DNA from: Pseudorhizobium tarimense | GTDB taxonomy: Bacteria; Pseudomonadota; Alphaproteobacteria; Rhizobiales; Rhizobiaceae | DNA length: 64,000 nucleotides | Assembly: GCF_022968135.1 (NCBI RefSeq) | Contig: NZ_JALJRA010000004.1 | Span: forward strand, 137,538-201,537 | Direction of reading: 5' to 3' | Shown here: in pieces, positions 1 through 10,888 of the stretch | Layout: each line of letters opens with the position of its first letter | Position numbering within the stretch: the first letter of the stretch is position 1 | Translations under genes and position numbers: made by a program | Notes under the pieces: model-generated | Seen by the model: the letters and a program-made list of their open reading frames with translations, nothing else | What the model was told of the DNA's origin: nothing | Databases searched by the model: none

Positions 1-173
1 GCCTTGGTCATCGTCAGCGCCTGGGCGTCCGTGTTGGCGACGACGAAGTCAACGCCTTCCAGACCGGCGGAGATCATGTTGTTGACAGCGTTCCCGCCAC
101 CACCACCGACGCCGAAGACGGTGATCCGAGGCTTCAGCTCGGTGATATCGGGCTTTTGCAGCTTGATGGTCAT
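1..173 (-). CDS. ftsZ: Cell division protein FtsZ, N-terminal fragment (cut by window edge)
   Basis: The first 57 codons of the tubulin-like GTPase that forms the division ring; the rest lies left of position 1. The reverse-strand translation opens with a short basic N-terminus and reaches the glycine-rich [14 protein letters not shown] segment of the FtsZ nucleotide-binding fold, followed by the conserved VANTDAQAL strand. The start is the ATG at 173-171. It lies 84 bp downstream of ftsA, the usual ftsA-ftsZ order, so it is the last visible gene of the ddlB-ftsQ-ftsA-ftsZ unit. Identity is clear; total length cannot be judged here. Confidence 0.95.
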   Translation of the reverse strand, partial: MTIKLQKPDITELKPRITVFGVGGGGGNAVNNMISAGLEGVDFVVANTDAQALTMTK

Positions 174-257
174 TGTACCCGTTCCTTCTCACTCTGGCCG
201 CATCGCCGCCGGCCTGTTCATTGCCTATTCTTGAGCCCTACCCGCGCGGGGATCGGG

Positions 258-1586
258 TCAGAAACTTTCCTTCAGCCACTGTCCCATGCGGGACAATCTG
301 CCGTTCCCATTGCCGAGGGAGGCGATCAACCCTCCCTGCGACGCATGTGTTTCCATGTCCGCGACCTGGGGATAGATCATCAGTCCGACCGCCGTCGAAA
401 ACGCGGGACCCTTGGCTGCCACCGGCAGGCCGGAGACGCCCATGGGGCGGCTGATCCGGACGTTACGGGCGAGGATCCGCCGTGCGGTCTCGGGCAGCCC
501 CGTCAGCTGGCTGGCGCCGCCCGTCAGGACGACGCGCTTTCCGACAATCGGGCTGAAGCCGGACGCCTGGATGCGGTCCCGGATCAGTTCCATCGTCTCT
601 TCGATGCGAGCCCGGACAATCCGCGTGACCAGGGCGCGCGGTACCTGCGTCGGCTGATCACGATCATCTTCGCCAATCGGCGGGATCGAGATCAGTTCGC
701 GCTCGTCTGCACCGTTCGGGAATGCGGAGCCGTGGACGACCTTGAGCCGCTCGGCGTCCTCGATGCGCGTGGAAAGACCCCGTGCGAGGTCAGTAGTGAC
801 GTGATGGCCGCCGAGTCCGATGGCATCGGTGTGCACGAGCTTGCCTTCCGCGAAGACGGAGATCGTCGTCGTGCCGCCGCCCATGTCGATCGCCGCGCAA
901 CCCAGTTCGACTTCGTCGTCGACGAGTGCAGCAAGACCGGAAGCGTAAGGCGTTGCCACCATACCCTCGACGGAAAGATGCGCGCGGTTGACGCAGAGCT
1001 CGAGGTTCTTGAGCGTTGCGCGTTCCGAGGTAACGACATGCATGTCGACACCGAGAACGTCGCCGAACATGCCGAGCGGATCGCGGATGCCGCGTTCGCC
1101 GTCGAGCGAGTAGCCGGTGGCGAGCGAATGAAGGATGGCCCGATCCTGGCGCTGCGACTGCTGGCTGGCGGATATCAGCACCTTGCGAAGATCAGCGCCC
1201 TCCACTTCCTGGCCGCCGAGATCGATTGTCGCCGTGTAGACGTCGCTCGCCAGGCGGCCGGCCGAGATATTGATGATCAGACTGTCGACGGTCAGTCCTG
1301 CCATGCGCTCGGCGGCGTCGACGGCCAGACGGACGACGCTTTCCGCTGCATCCAGGTCTGCGATCACGCCGGACTTCACCCCGCGCGAACGCTGGTGGCC
1401 GATACCGATGATCTCGATGTTGTGCGTGCGGCCGGGCAGCACCAGGCTTTCCTGACGCGGCGTCAGGCGGCCTATCATGCAAACGACCTTGGTGGAGCCG
1501 ATGTCGAGCACCGATACAACATGGCTGCGCTTGGAAGAGAGCGGCTTCAGGCGCGGGAGGAAGTGCGACGAACCGAAGAGGCTCAT
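258..1586 (-). CDS. ftsA: Cell division protein FtsA
   Basis: Actin-like ATPase of 442 residues that tethers FtsZ polymers to the inner membrane. The actin-fold phosphate-1 motif VLDIGSTK is at residues 26-33, a second phosphate loop IDMGGGTTTISVF lies mid-protein, and the adenosine motif VVLTGGASQLTG is in the C-terminal third. The tail ends in a short amphipathic stretch (RMGQWLKESF) like the membrane-targeting helix of the family. The first codons overlap the end of ftsQ by 4 bp, indicating translational coupling. The roughly 20-residue N-terminal extension before the first strand is usual for rhizobial FtsA. Confidence 0.96.
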   Translation of the reverse strand: MSLFGSSHFLPRLKPLSSKRSHVVSVLDIGSTKVVCMIGRLTPRQESLVLPGRTHNIEIIGIGHQRSRGVKSGVIADLDAAESVVRLAVDAAERMAGLTVDSLIINISAGRLASDVYTATIDLGGQEVEGADLRKVLISASQQSQRQDRAILHSLATGYSLDGERGIRDPLGMFGDVLGVDMHVVTSERATLKNLELCVNRAHLSVEGMVATPYASGLAALVDDEVELGCAAIDMGGGTTTISVFAEGKLVHTDAIGLGGHHVTTDLARGLSTRIEDAERLKVVHGSAFPNGADERELISIPPIGEDDRDQPTQVPRALVTRIVRARIEETMELIRDRIQASGFSPIVGKRVVLTGGASQLTGLPETARRILARNVRISRPMGVSGLPVAAKGPAFSTAVGLMIYPQVADMETHASQGGLIASLGNGNGRLSRMGQWLKESF

Positions 1587-2515
1587 GAGTCCACTCCCGC
1601 TTTCTTGAGGGCCTTCGAACGCGCTTCCAGCGCTTCCTTGCGGCGATCCATGGCGCCGGCGGTCAGTTGAACGGTGGTGCGGTCGCCGAGACGAAGATCG
1701 ATGGCGGCGATGTCGCGCTCCAGGATGCCCTGCTCCGCCTCGAGGCGTGAAAGCACGGCGAGCGCCTGATCTACGTTGCGCTCGGGAAGCTTCAGCACCA
1801 CACCGTTGCCGAGATGCAGATCCCAGCGGCGACCGGCGACGCGGACATACGCCCGTACACGGTTCTTCAGCTCAGGCCAGCCGGCGAGTTCCTGCTCGAA
1901 GGAAGCCGCAGCGGTTTCAGCGTCACGACCGACGAAGAGCGGCAGGGTCGCGAACTTGCTGTCACGCAGCGGAGCGATAATCTTGCCGTTGCGCTCGATC
2001 AACGAAAGCTCGTCCCCGTGCTGCCAGATGCCGAACGCCTGACGCTCCTTGAGCATCACCTCGATCGTCTTCGGATAAACCTTGCGAACCTCGGCATACT
2101 CGACCCAGGGAAGCTCCGCGAGCTTCTTGCGAGCAGCTTCGATATCGAGCGCAACGAGCGACGTCGTGCCATCGAGGCCGAGCATTTGCAGGATGTCGAT
2201 CTCGGAAGTCTGCTCGTTGCCGGATACGCGAACGTCCTCGATGGCGAAACCTGCAGACGCCGTCACGGACTGAGCCACCACTTCCGTGTGGCCGCCGACC
2301 GACATGCCGTAGAGACCGACGACGCCGAGGAAGGCGAAGGTGGAAACGGTGCCGATATGGCGCGGAATATAGATGCGGCCGGTTGCCAGCGCGACGGTGA
2401 AGCGGACGACGCGGCGCAGCGGGCGGGGCAGCACGCGGCGCTCATCTGCACCCGCATAGGACGCCTCGGCCCGATGGCCCGACCTGCCGGAGATTTTGCC
2501 GCTCAACGCAGACAC
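1583..2515 (-). CDS. ftsQ: Cell division protein FtsQ
   Basis: Bitopic divisome protein linking FtsA/FtsZ to the periplasmic FtsB/FtsL/FtsI complex. It has a basic cytoplasmic N-terminus, one membrane segment (around [12 protein letters not shown]), then a POTRA domain starting near [16 protein letters not shown] and the FtsQ beta domain. I chose the GTG at 2515 (310 residues) because a GGAGG lies 7 nt upstream; an in-frame ATG at 2536 would also work but lacks such a site. Either start lies inside the 3' end of ddlB, so the two genes are translationally coupled. The 3' end overlaps ftsA by 4 bp. Confidence 0.93.
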   Translation of the reverse strand: MSALSGKISGRSGHRAEASYAGADERRVLPRPLRRVVRFTVALATGRIYIPRHIGTVSTFAFLGVVGLYGMSVGGHTEVVAQSVTASAGFAIEDVRVSGNEQTSEIDILQMLGLDGTTSLVALDIEAARKKLAELPWVEYAEVRKVYPKTIEVMLKERQAFGIWQHGDELSLIERNGKIIAPLRDSKFATLPLFVGRDAETAAASFEQELAGWPELKNRVRAYVRVAGRRWDLHLGNGVVLKLPERNVDQALAVLSRLEAEQGILERDIAAIDLRLGDRTTVQLTAGAMDRRKEALEARSKALKKAGVDS

Positions 2516-3429
2516 GATGCGTCCTCCACCATCCAACGGACGAGTTCACCGAAAGAATAGCCGGCATGCGCGGCCATTTCGGGCACCAGCGATGTCGGGG
2601 TCATGCCCGGCTGCGTATTCACTTCCAGCCAGATGATCTCGCCATTCTCGGAGAACCGGTCGTCGTAGCGGAAGTCGGACCGACTCACGCCGCGGCAGCC
2701 CATCGCCTGATGCGCCTTAAGCGCATAGGATTGGATCTTTTGGTAAACATCCGGTGAAATTTGTGCCGGAATGACGTGCTTGGAGCCACCTTCGGCATAT
2801 TTCGCGTCATAATCGTAAAAGGCGTTGCCGGTCGGGACGACCTCTGTAACGCCCAACGCCTCGCCGCCCATGACGCCGCAGGTCAACTCGCGACCATGGA
2901 CATAGCGCTCGACCATGACCTCATCGCCATAGCGCCACTCGCTTGAAGCAAGGATCTGCGGCGGATGCGACTGATCCTGCTTGACGATGACAACGCCGAA
3001 GGATGAACCCTCGCGGACGGGCTTCACGACATAGGGCGGCTCGATCGGATGATCATTGCCGATATCAAAGCGGCTCATCACACGCGCTTCGGCGATCGGG
3101 ATGCCGGCAGCTCGCGCAACATGCTTCGCCTGCCCCTTGTCCATGGACAGAGCCGAGGCGAGGACGCCGGAGTGGGTATAGGGGATCTCAAGATATTCGA
3201 GGACGCCCTGGATGGTGCCGTCCTCGCCATAAGGTCCATGCAGAGCATTGAAGGCAACATCCGGCGTCAACTCCGCAAGCACGGCAGCAACATCGCGGGA
3301 CACATCGATGCGAGTGACGCGGTAGCCTTCCTGCTCAAGAGCGTCGGCACAAGCCTTTCCGGAAGACAGGCTTACGGGCCGTTCGGAGGAAATCCCCCCC
3401 ATCAGAACAGCCACATGCTTGCCACTCAT
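2503..3429 (-). CDS. ddlB: D-alanine--D-alanine ligase
   Basis: ATP-grasp ligase of 308 residues making the D-Ala-D-Ala dipeptide that MurF adds to the peptidoglycan precursor. Visible family signatures are the N-terminal [14 protein letters not shown], the [12 protein letters not shown] loop, and the C-terminal metal/substrate segment [20 protein letters not shown]. The reading frame is open for another 31 codons upstream, but the ATG at 3429 is preceded by GGAGG and starts the family's usual [12 protein letters not shown] beginning. It is first in a new transcription unit: a terminator follows murB and about 250 bp of non-coding DNA precede this gene. Confidence 0.95.
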   Translation of the reverse strand: MSGKHVAVLMGGISSERPVSLSSGKACADALEQEGYRVTRIDVSRDVAAVLAELTPDVAFNALHGPYGEDGTIQGVLEYLEIPYTHSGVLASALSMDKGQAKHVARAAGIPIAEARVMSRFDIGNDHPIEPPYVVKPVREGSSFGVVIVKQDQSHPPQILASSEWRYGDEVMVERYVHGRELTCGVMGGEALGVTEVVPTGNAFYDYDAKYAEGGSKHVIPAQISPDVYQKIQSYALKAHQAMGCRGVSRSDFRYDDRFSENGEIIWLEVNTQPGMTPTSLVPEMAAHAGYSFGELVRWMVEDASCLR

Positions 3430-3533
3430 CGCCAACCTCCGGAAAAGGAACGCATCCCTGCCACACTTCACTTGCGCTAGGCTGACCGGACTGATTCCGC
3501 CTCTCCCCAACGCAGGACCCATACTGGCGGCAT

Positions 3534-3566
3534 ATGGTTAATGAACCGTTTACTTTCGTTAACCAG
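3534..3566 (-). promoter_or_regulatory. Candidate CtrA half-sites upstream of ddlB
   Basis: On the minus strand TTAACCAT occurs at 3541-3534, about 105 bp before the ddlB start. A second TTAACC-type half-site (TTAACCAG) sits on the plus strand at 3559-3566. TTAACCAT and TTAA-N7-TTAA are the known recognition words of the alphaproteobacterial cell-cycle regulator CtrA, and in Caulobacter CtrA acts at the ftsQA promoter. The site assignment is inference from word matches only. Confidence 0.45.
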
Positions 3567-3623
3567 GCCGGATTCGTGTAAGAAATTCAAACGTCCAGCA
3601 GGCTTCGTCGCGGCTGAATCAAA

Positions 3624-3666
3624 GCAATAAAGAAGGCCGCCAACCCGTTGGGATGGCGGCCTTTTT
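3624..3666 (-). terminator. Rho-independent terminator after murB
   Basis: A perfect 10-bp inverted repeat, AAGGCCGCCA (3633-3642) and TGGCGGCCTT (3654-3663), with an 11-nt loop. On the minus strand the stem is followed by TTCTTTATT, 18 bp past the murB stop codon. It separates the mraZ-to-murB unit from ddlB-ftsQ-ftsA-ftsZ. The plus-strand side also carries a short T run, so it may work in both directions. Confidence 0.85.
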
Positions 3667-3680
3667 GCTCAAAGTCATCT

Positions 3681-4655
3681 TCATTCCGTCGTCACCCCGT
3701 GGAACGGACGAACCTCACGACCGGGCATGAAGATGCCGAGGCGCTTGATCTCCCACTGGAGCTCGATTCCCGAGCTTTCAAAGACTCGCTGCCGCACCAT
3801 CTCGCCGAGATATTCGAGGTCGTAGCCGCTGGCATGGCCGGTGTTGATCATGAAGTTGCAGTGAAGCGACGACATCTGCGCACCGCCGCAGACGAGCCCG
3901 CGGCATCCCGCTTCGTCGATCAGCTTCCAGGCGGAATGCCCTTCCGGGTTCTTGAACGTCGAGCCTCCGGTCTTCTCCTTGACCGGCTGGACGGATTCCC
4001 GGTGCTGACGCACGGCATCCATCTCCTGACGGATCTTCGCCCGCTCGTCGGAGTAGCCCTCGAAGATCGCGTGGGTGAAGATCAGGTCGGCAGGTGCGCT
4101 GGAATAGCGGTAGCTGTAGCCCATATCGGCCTTGCTCAAGACGTGCCGGTTGCCGCTGCGGTCGACCGCGTGCACCTCGACGACGCGGTCGACGGTTTCG
4201 GTCCCGTTGGCGCCGGCATTCATGCGAAGGGCGCCGCCGATGGAGCCAGGGATGCCGTAGTAGAAGGCAAAGCCGCCAATGCCATTGTCCATGGCCATGG
4301 CCGCGACATGCTTGTCAGGGCAGATCGCGCCGGCCTGGATGCGGTTCTCGCCGACAAGATCGACCTGACCAAAGCCCTTGGCGGAAAGCCGCAGAACAAC
4401 GCCCGGAATACCCCCGTCGCGCACCAGAAGGTTGGAACCGACGCCCACCACCGTCAGCGGCACGTCTTCCGGCAGGATCTTGAGGAAGGTGGTGAGGTCA
4501 TCGAGATCGTGGGGTTGGAACATCAGCTCCGCCAGCCCGCCGGCCTGGAACCATGTGACCCGGTCCATCGGTGCATCAGGCGTCAGCCGACCGCGTATGT
4601 CCTTGACGCCCTCACCCAGCGACGCCAGCAATCTTTCCCCGTTCACCTGTTTCAT
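3681..4655 (-). CDS. murB: UDP-N-acetylenolpyruvoylglucosamine reductase
   Basis: FAD enzyme of 324 residues that reduces UDP-GlcNAc-enolpyruvate to UDP-MurNAc in the cytoplasm. The FAD-binding fold shows [25 protein letters not shown] and [14 protein letters not shown] segments. The [21 protein letters not shown] region holds the catalytic serine, and the C-terminal [11 protein letters not shown] contains the conserved glutamate. The ATG at 4655 begins [10 protein letters not shown], 2 bp after the murC stop codon; the longer frame back to 4706 runs into murC and is not used. It is the last gene of the upstream dcw unit, with a terminator just beyond. Confidence 0.95.
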   Translation of the reverse strand: MKQVNGERLLASLGEGVKDIRGRLTPDAPMDRVTWFQAGGLAELMFQPHDLDDLTTFLKILPEDVPLTVVGVGSNLLVRDGGIPGVVLRLSAKGFGQVDLVGENRIQAGAICPDKHVAAMAMDNGIGGFAFYYGIPGSIGGALRMNAGANGTETVDRVVEVHAVDRSGNRHVLSKADMGYSYRYSSAPADLIFTHAIFEGYSDERAKIRQEMDAVRQHRESVQPVKEKTGGSTFKNPEGHSAWKLIDEAGCRGLVCGGAQMSSLHCNFMINTGHASGYDLEYLGEMVRQRVFESSGIELQWEIKRLGIFMPGREVRPFHGVTTE

Positions 4656-4657
4656 GC

Positions 4658-6067
4658 CTACTGTCCCGAAATGCTTTCCAGTTCCCGCGGCAGCGCTGCT
4701 GCCCACTGGGTTATATTGCCAGCCCCCAGAAGAACCACAAAATCGCCCGGCTTCGCAATGCCGGCGACGATCGGCGCCAGATCGGACTGCGCGGCGATAA
4801 TGCGCGCATCACGGTGGCCACCAGCGCGGATCTGGGCGACGAGAGCCTCCGAGTTTGCGCCCCCGATCGGCTCTTCACCAGCCGCATAGACCGGCGCCAG
4901 AAGAATGCTGTCGGCGTCGTTGAAGCAGGTGGCAAAGTCGTTAAACAGGCTGGAGAGCCGCGTATATCGGTGCGGCTGGTGGACGGCGATGATGCGCCCC
5001 GAGCACGCTTCGCGCGCGGCCTTTAGAACCGCCTTGATCTCTACCGGATGGTGGCCGTAATCGTCAAAGACGGAGACGCCGTTCCAGGTTCCGGTGAGCG
5101 TGAAGCGCCGCTTGACGCCACCGAAGGCGGCGAGACCCTTGCGGATATCCTCTTCGGATATCCCGAGCCGGTTGGCGACGGCGATCGCAGCCGTGGCATT
5201 GGAGATGTTGTGGCGGCCCGGCATCGGCAGCGCCAGGTCCTTGAACGTGAATACGCGTCCGGTGCGCCGGCGGCGGATCTCGACGTCGAAGATCGACTTG
5301 GTGCCTTCCATGTGGATATTGGAGAAGCGCGCATCCGCCTGCGGGTTTTCACCATAGGTGACGATCTTGCGATCCTCGATCTTGCCGACGAGCGCCTGCA
5401 CTTCCGGATGATCGATGCAGAGCACACCGAACCCGTAGAAGGGCACGTTCTCGACGAATTGGCGAAATGCCGCGCGAACCGCATCGAAGCTGCCGTAGTG
5501 ATCGAGATGCTCCGGATCGATATTGGTGACCACCGCAACGTCGGCCGGCAGTTTCAGGAAGGTGCCATCCGACTCGTCGGCCTCGACGACCATCCACTTG
5601 CCCTCGCCCATGCGCGCATTGGTGCCGTAGGCGTTGATGATGCCGCCGTTGATGACGGTCGGATCGAGGCCGCCGGCGTCCAGCAGCGTCGCGACCATGG
5701 ATGTGGTCGTCGTCTTGCCGTGCGTGCCGCCGATGGCGATCGCATTGCGGAAGCGCATCAGTTCGGCAAGCATCTCGGCGCGCCGCACGATGGGGAGCGA
5801 ACGTTCACGCGCCGTCATCAGCTCCGGATTGTCCTTCTTAATGGCGGTCGAGACGACCACCACTTCCGCATCGCCAAGGTTCTCCGCCGTGTGCCCGACA
5901 AAGACCGGAATGCCCTTGTCGCGCAGGCGCTGAACGTTGGCGCCATCCGCCTGGTCCGAGCCCTGCACCCGATGCCCGAGATTGTGCAGCACTTCGGCAA
6001 TGCCGCTCATGCCGATCCCGCCGATGCCGATGAAATGAACGAGCCCGATGGCCTTCGGCATCTTCAT
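4658..6067 (-). CDS. murC: UDP-N-acetylmuramate--L-alanine ligase
   Basis: Mur ligase of 469 residues that adds L-alanine to UDP-MurNAc. The N-terminal dinucleotide-like fold starts with [17 protein letters not shown], the ATP-binding P-loop is [17 protein letters not shown], and the central domain contains [18 protein letters not shown] residues. The C-terminal domain has the [16 protein letters not shown] motif typical of MurC. The start codon overlaps the murG stop by 4 bp (ATGA). Length is normal for the family. Confidence 0.96.
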   Translation of the reverse strand: MKMPKAIGLVHFIGIGGIGMSGIAEVLHNLGHRVQGSDQADGANVQRLRDKGIPVFVGHTAENLGDAEVVVVSTAIKKDNPELMTARERSLPIVRRAEMLAELMRFRNAIAIGGTHGKTTTTSMVATLLDAGGLDPTVINGGIINAYGTNARMGEGKWMVVEADESDGTFLKLPADVAVVTNIDPEHLDHYGSFDAVRAAFRQFVENVPFYGFGVLCIDHPEVQALVGKIEDRKIVTYGENPQADARFSNIHMEGTKSIFDVEIRRRRTGRVFTFKDLALPMPGRHNISNATAAIAVANRLGISEEDIRKGLAAFGGVKRRFTLTGTWNGVSVFDDYGHHPVEIKAVLKAAREACSGRIIAVHQPHRYTRLSSLFNDFATCFNDADSILLAPVYAAGEEPIGGANSEALVAQIRAGGHRDARIIAAQSDLAPIVAGIAKPGDFVVLLGAGNITQWAAALPRELESISGQ

Positions 6068-7188
6068 GGATGCTCTCCTTTATATTGCTGTACCGTCTGA
6101 CGGGCGGACATAGAGACAACAAGGTCCGCGAGCAAGGCTGCAGCGTCCGGATGACCGGCCCGCCTGGCGGCTTGCGCCATTGATTGGAGACGTTCCGGCT
6201 CGTTCATCGCGGCGGAAATCATCTGTGCCAGACGCTCCGGCGACAGCTCCGCCTGCGGGACGACCTCAGCACCACCCCTGGCGACGAGCGCCGCAGCGTT
6301 CGCAGCCTGGTCGTGGTCCAGCGCATGGGGATAGGGAACCAGGATCGCCGGGCGTCCGATGACCGCAATTTCCGAAACCGTCGAGGCGCCGGAGCGGCAG
6401 ATCACCAGATGCGCATCCGCCAGCCGCTCGGCCATGTCGCCGAAGAAGGACGAAACGTCTGCCGGGATATCCAGTACGTGATAGGCTTTGGTCACCGAGG
6501 CGGCATCGTCCGACCGCGCCTGCTGCGTGACGGTCAACCTTGCGCGCTGTGCCGGCTCAAGGAGGGCCACGGCCGCCGGAATGGCCTTGGAGAAGAACTG
6601 CGCGCCCTGGCTGCCACCGAACACGAGAAGCCGGAAGTCCTGGCTTTCCGTCGAGGGGCGGTAAACGGTCTTCGCCGCCTCCAGCACAGCTGGGCGCACC
6701 GGGTTACCTGTCGTGACCGTCTTCTGGCCGTGCGCACCGGTGCCCTCGGGCAGGAAGCCGCCGGCAATTGCCTGGACGCGCGAAGCGAGCGCCTTGTTGG
6801 CGCGGCCCATGACGGCATTCTGCTCGTGGATGAGAGACGGAATGCCCATCGACGTGGCCGCAAGCAGCGGCGGCACCGTCGGATAGCCGCCGAAGCCGAC
6901 GACGGCGATTGGTTTCAGCCGCCCGATCAGGTGGCGCGCCTTGCGCAGGCCGCTCCACAGCGTCCAGCCGGTGCGCAGGAGCGCGATCGGGTTCTTGGAG
7001 GCAAAGGTCGCAGACGGCACGACGTGGATCTCATCAGCCGGAAATTTGCCGGCGAAGCGTTCTGCGCGGCGGTCTGTGACGAGGTGGACGGAATAGCCGC
7101 GCGAACGCAGCTCGTGGCCCAGCGCTTCCGCCGGAAACAAATGTCCACCGGTTCCACCGGCTGCAAGCAGGATGATGCCTTTGCTCAT
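6064..7188 (-). CDS. murG: Lipid II synthase (UDP-GlcNAc transferase MurG)
   Basis: Peripheral inner-membrane glycosyltransferase (GT28, 374 residues) that adds GlcNAc to lipid I. The N-terminal loop [16 protein letters not shown], the middle [14 protein letters not shown] and the C-terminal donor-binding [18 protein letters not shown] followed by [11 protein letters not shown] are all diagnostic. The start ATG at 7188 begins [12 protein letters not shown]; the frame is open 19 codons further but that stretch lies in ftsW. It is placed 4 bp after ftsW and overlaps murC by 4 bp. Confidence 0.96.
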   Translation of the reverse strand: MSKGIILLAAGGTGGHLFPAEALGHELRSRGYSVHLVTDRRAERFAGKFPADEIHVVPSATFASKNPIALLRTGWTLWSGLRKARHLIGRLKPIAVVGFGGYPTVPPLLAATSMGIPSLIHEQNAVMGRANKALASRVQAIAGGFLPEGTGAHGQKTVTTGNPVRPAVLEAAKTVYRPSTESQDFRLLVFGGSQGAQFFSKAIPAAVALLEPAQRARLTVTQQARSDDAASVTKAYHVLDIPADVSSFFGDMAERLADAHLVICRSGASTVSEIAVIGRPAILVPYPHALDHDQAANAAALVARGGAEVVPQAELSPERLAQMISAAMNEPERLQSMAQAARRAGHPDAAALLADLVVSMSARQTVQQYKGEHP

Positions 7189-7192
7189 GATG

Positions 7193-8347
7193 CTACTCCG
7201 CCGGAACGCCGGACGCGACCCGGAACAGGCTGCGCTCCTGCGCACGCTTTTCCGGGCGATGACGAGTAAGTGCCAAGATGAAGCCGGCAGTGACGGCGAT
7301 TGCGATCATAGAGGAGCCACCGTAGGAAATCAGCGGCAGTGTCATGCCCTTCGCGGGCAGCAGCTCGAGATTGACGCCGACATTGATCATCGACTGGATG
7401 CCGATCTGCAGCACCAGGCCCGCAACCGCGAAACGCGCAAAATCGTTGCGTTCCTTGAAGGCGTGGTTGAGGCCGCGCAGCACAATGAAGGCGAAGATCA
7501 TCACCAGCAGCATGCAGAACAGGATCCCGAATTCTTCCGCCGCGACCGAGAAGATGAAATCGGTATGGCTGTCCGGGATGATGCGCTTGACGATCCCCTC
7601 GCCCGGCCCTTGGCCGAACCAGTCACCACGGATGATTGCTTCGCGCGCCGTATCCACCTGGAAGGTATCGCCCTCGCCGGTGAGAAATCGGTCGATACGG
7701 CCGGCCACGTGCGGCAGCATGTAATAGGCGGTGACGAACCCGCCGGCGCCCAGCGCGCCCAGCACGAGGATCCAAAGCCACGGCATGCCAGCCATGAAGA
7801 ACATGCCGCCCCAGACGACCGAGGTTAGGATCGTCTGGCCAAGGTCGGGCTGCGCCACGAGCAGCGCGCCGACGATGCCGAACAGGATGATGGCGAACAG
7901 GTTGCCGGGAATTTCCGGCTGGCGCGCGTGCTCGGCAAACAGCCAGGCGCAAACGACAACAAAGGCGGGCTTCATGAACTCAGACGGCTGGATGGAAAAG
8001 CTACCGATCGAAACCCAGCGCCGCGATCCCTTCACTTCAACGCCGAAGAAGAGCGCAATCACCATCATCAGGAGCGAAACGGTCAGGAGAATCACTGCCG
8101 TGCGCCTGACCTGCCGCGGCGTCAAGAATGAGAGCCCGATCATCACCATCAGCGAGGGGGCGATGAAGACCGCATGGCGCTGCACGAAGTGGAAGCTATC
8201 GAGACCCAGCCGCTCGGCAACCGGTGGCGAGGCGGCAAACGACAGCATGAAACCGATGCCCATCAGCAGGATGAAGCCCGCCAGAAAGAAGCGGTCGATC
8301 GTCCAGAACCAGTCTGCCAGCGGTCCACGGTCAGCGCGGCTTACCAT
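7193..8347 (-). CDS. ftsW: Septal peptidoglycan glycosyltransferase FtsW (SEDS family)
   Basis: Polytopic SEDS protein of 384 residues that polymerises lipid II at the division septum together with FtsI. About ten hydrophobic segments are visible, beginning with [20 protein letters not shown]. The family landmarks [13 protein letters not shown] and the C-terminal [14 protein letters not shown] are present. It lies between murD and murG, which distinguishes it by context from the elongation paralogue RodA. Spacing to murD is 2 bp and to murG 4 bp. Confidence 0.95.
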   Translation of the reverse strand: MVSRADRGPLADWFWTIDRFFLAGFILLMGIGFMLSFAASPPVAERLGLDSFHFVQRHAVFIAPSLMVMIGLSFLTPRQVRRTAVILLTVSLLMMVIALFFGVEVKGSRRWVSIGSFSIQPSEFMKPAFVVVCAWLFAEHARQPEIPGNLFAIILFGIVGALLVAQPDLGQTILTSVVWGGMFFMAGMPWLWILVLGALGAGGFVTAYYMLPHVAGRIDRFLTGEGDTFQVDTAREAIIRGDWFGQGPGEGIVKRIIPDSHTDFIFSVAAEEFGILFCMLLVMIFAFIVLRGLNHAFKERNDFARFAVAGLVLQIGIQSMINVGVNLELLPAKGMTLPLISYGGSSMIAIAVTAGFILALTRHRPEKRAQERSLFRVASGVPAE

Positions 8348-8349
8348 AG

Positions 8350-9756
8350 TCAGCTCTCCTTGTTCGTCCCGATCAGCATGGTGATACCGTCGAGCGCAGC
8401 GACATGGCCCACGAACGCATCGCCGCGGACCTCGAAGTTCTTGTATTGATCGAAGCTCGCGCAGGCTGGCGACAGCATGACCGCTGCAGCTTCACCGGCC
8501 GCGGCAGCATCCGTTCCGGCACGCGCGACCGCCTGCTCCAGCGTCCCCGAAATCTCGTAGGGGACCGCCTCTCCCAGGGTTGCGGCAAACTGAGGTGCTG
8601 CCTCTCCGATCAGATAGGCCTTGGCAATACGCGGGAAGAGTGGCGCGAGGCTTGCGATGCCGCCTTCCTTGGGAAGGCCGCCGGCAATCCAGTAGATCCG
8701 GTCGTAGCTCGACAAGGCCGGTGCCGCGGCATCCGCATTGGTTGCCTTCGAGTCATTGACGAAGACCACCTGCCCGCGCCGTCCGACCGGCTGCATCCTG
8801 TGCTTCAGTCCCGGAAAGGATCGCAGGCCTTCGCGGATATCATCTGCGATGACGCCGACGGCGAGGCAGGCGGCGATCGCCGCAGTCGCATTTTGGGCGT
8901 TGTGGCTGCCCTTCAGCGTGTCGATGCCACCGAGATCGACGAAGAGCGCGCTCGTCCCGCCGTTGGCGGCATAGATCCGGCTGCCTTCGGCATAGATGCC
9001 GTCAGCCACGACATTCCGCTTGGATATCCGCCGGACCGCCACCCCTGCCCGTTCAATCCGGTCGGCGATCAGCGCAGAGAAGGTGTCGTCGACGCCAACG
9101 ATGGCGGTCTGGCTTCCCGCGACCAGCCGTTCCTTGATCTCGGCATAGTGCTGCATCGTGCCGTGACGGTCGAGATGATCGGGGGTGAGATTGAGGAGGA
9201 TGCCGGCGGCCGGATCAAGCGTCGGCGCGAGATCGATCTGATAGGACGAGCATTCGACGACGTAATAGCGGTCGCCCTTCGGTGGATCGAGCGTCAGCAC
9301 GGCCGTCCCGATGTTGCCGCCGAGCTGCGTGTCCCGGCCGCTAGCCTTGAGGATATGAGCGATCAGCGCCGTGGTCGTCGACTTGCCGTTGGTGCCGGTG
9401 ATCGCTATGAACGGGCAATCAGGCGCATGAGCGCGACGCTCGCGCACGAAGAGTTCGATGTCGCCGATGATCTCGACGCCTGCGGCGCGGGCCAGATCGA
9501 CCGTCCAATGCGGCTTCGGATGCGTCAGCGGAACGCCGGGCGACAGCACAAACGCGGCCTGCCCCGCCCATTCGATGCCGCGCAGGTCGGCGGTCTTCAC
9601 ACCCGCCGCTTCGGCCTTGGCGACACTGTCGGGGTTGTCGTCCCACGCCGTCACTTCCGCGCCGCCGGCAACCAGCGCCTGCGCCGTCGCAAGGCCCGAA
9701 CCGCCGAGTCCGAAGAGCGCGATCTTCTTTCCGACAAATGTGGTGACCGGGATCAT
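8350..9756 (-). CDS. murD: UDP-N-acetylmuramoylalanine--D-glutamate ligase
   Basis: Mur ligase of 468 residues adding D-glutamate. It opens with [20 protein letters not shown], has the ATP P-loop [19 protein letters not shown], the central [11 protein letters not shown] motif, and the C-terminal domain with [18 protein letters not shown] (the DSKATN motif is specific to MurD). The ATG at 9756 is 4 bp after the mraY stop; the frame is open upstream into mraY, which is ignored. Confidence 0.96.
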   Translation of the reverse strand: MIPVTTFVGKKIALFGLGGSGLATAQALVAGGAEVTAWDDNPDSVAKAEAAGVKTADLRGIEWAGQAAFVLSPGVPLTHPKPHWTVDLARAAGVEIIGDIELFVRERRAHAPDCPFIAITGTNGKSTTTALIAHILKASGRDTQLGGNIGTAVLTLDPPKGDRYYVVECSSYQIDLAPTLDPAAGILLNLTPDHLDRHGTMQHYAEIKERLVAGSQTAIVGVDDTFSALIADRIERAGVAVRRISKRNVVADGIYAEGSRIYAANGGTSALFVDLGGIDTLKGSHNAQNATAAIAACLAVGVIADDIREGLRSFPGLKHRMQPVGRRGQVVFVNDSKATNADAAAPALSSYDRIYWIAGGLPKEGGIASLAPLFPRIAKAYLIGEAAPQFAATLGEAVPYEISGTLEQAVARAGTDAAAAGEAAAVMLSPACASFDQYKNFEVRGDAFVGHVAALDGITMLIGTNKES

Positions 9757-9760
9757 CGGC

Positions 9761-10864
9761 TCACCGCAGCTTGAGGGTAGAGAGACCGAGCAGCGCCAGC
9801 CCGACCGCAATGATCCAGAAGCGGATCACGACCTGGCTTTCGGTCCAGCCGAGCTTCTCGAAATGGTGGTGGATCGGCGCCATGAGGAAGACGCGCCGGC
9901 CGGTCATCTTGAAAAAGCCGACCTGGATGATGACCGACAGCGTCTCCATGACGAAGAGCCCGCCGATGATCACCATGACGATCTCGTGCTTCGTCGCCAC
10001 GGCAACCGACCCAATGAGACCCCCGAGTGCCAGCGAACCGGTATCGCCCATGAAGATGGCCGCCGGCGGCGCGTTGAACCAGAGGAAGCCAAGGCCTGCG
10101 CCGATCACTGCTCCAAGGATGACGGCGAGCTCCCCCGTGCCGGGCACGAAGTTGATCTGCAGATAGTTGGCGAAGACGCCGTTGCCGGCGAGATAGGCGA
10201 TGACCCCGAAGGAGGCGGCCGCGATCATCACGGGCACGATGGCCAGACCATCCAGCCCGTCCGTCAGGTTCACCGCATTGCCCGCACCGACGATGACGAA
10301 GGCGCCGAAGAACACGAAGAAGATGCCGAGATCAATGAAGAAGTCCTTGAAGAAGGGAAAGGCAATCGACGAGCCGAGGGTCGGATTGGTGGACTGGCCT
10401 GTGGCGAGCGCAATCCGCATCATGAAGAAGACGGCGATCGCCGCGATCAGGAACTCGATCCCGAGGCGCGCCTTGCCGGAAAAGCCCTTGTCCGTCTGCT
10501 TCGTCACCTTCAGGTAGTCGTCGTAGAAGCCGATGGCGCCAAAACCGAGTGTGACCAGCAGGGTGGCGACGACATAGACGTTCGAGAGGTCAGCCCAAAG
10601 CAGCGATCCGCCGATGATACCGGTGAGAATCATCAGCCCTCCCATCGTGGGCGTTCCAGCTTTCTTGAAATGCGTCTGTGGCCCGTCGGCGCGGATCGGC
10701 TGTCCCTTGCCCTGGCGCACGCGCAGGGACGAGATCATCTGCGGCCCGAACAGGAAGACGATGAGGGCCGAGGTGAACAGTGCTGCACCGGTGCGGAAAG
10801 TGATGTACCGGAAGAGATTGAAGAATTGGAACGAGCCCGCCAGTTCCACAAGCCAAATGAGCAT
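9761..10864 (-). CDS. mraY: Phospho-N-acetylmuramoyl-pentapeptide transferase
   Basis: Ten-helix membrane enzyme of 367 residues making lipid I from undecaprenyl phosphate and UDP-MurNAc-pentapeptide. Landmarks are [14 protein letters not shown] near residue 70, the Mg-binding [13 protein letters not shown] loop, and the cytoplasmic [11 protein letters not shown] loop near the C-terminus. The start [10 protein letters not shown] fits the family. It sits 24 bp downstream of murF. Confidence 0.96.
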   Translation of the reverse strand: MLIWLVELAGSFQFFNLFRYITFRTGAALFTSALIVFLFGPQMISSLRVRQGKGQPIRADGPQTHFKKAGTPTMGGLMILTGIIGGSLLWADLSNVYVVATLLVTLGFGAIGFYDDYLKVTKQTDKGFSGKARLGIEFLIAAIAVFFMMRIALATGQSTNPTLGSSIAFPFFKDFFIDLGIFFVFFGAFVIVGAGNAVNLTDGLDGLAIVPVMIAAASFGVIAYLAGNGVFANYLQINFVPGTGELAVILGAVIGAGLGFLWFNAPPAAIFMGDTGSLALGGLIGSVAVATKHEIVMVIIGGLFVMETLSVIIQVGFFKMTGRRVFLMAPIHHHFEKLGWTESQVVIRFWIIAVGLALLGLSTLKLR

Positions 10865-10888
10865 TCATGGCCCTTTCTAGAAGCCGTA

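Noticed and set aside
156..1670. A 504-codon plus-strand frame across ftsA and other long antisense frames in the dcw region
   Set aside because: They are shadows of high-GC coding sequence on the opposite strand, with Arg/Asp-rich translations and no family motifs.
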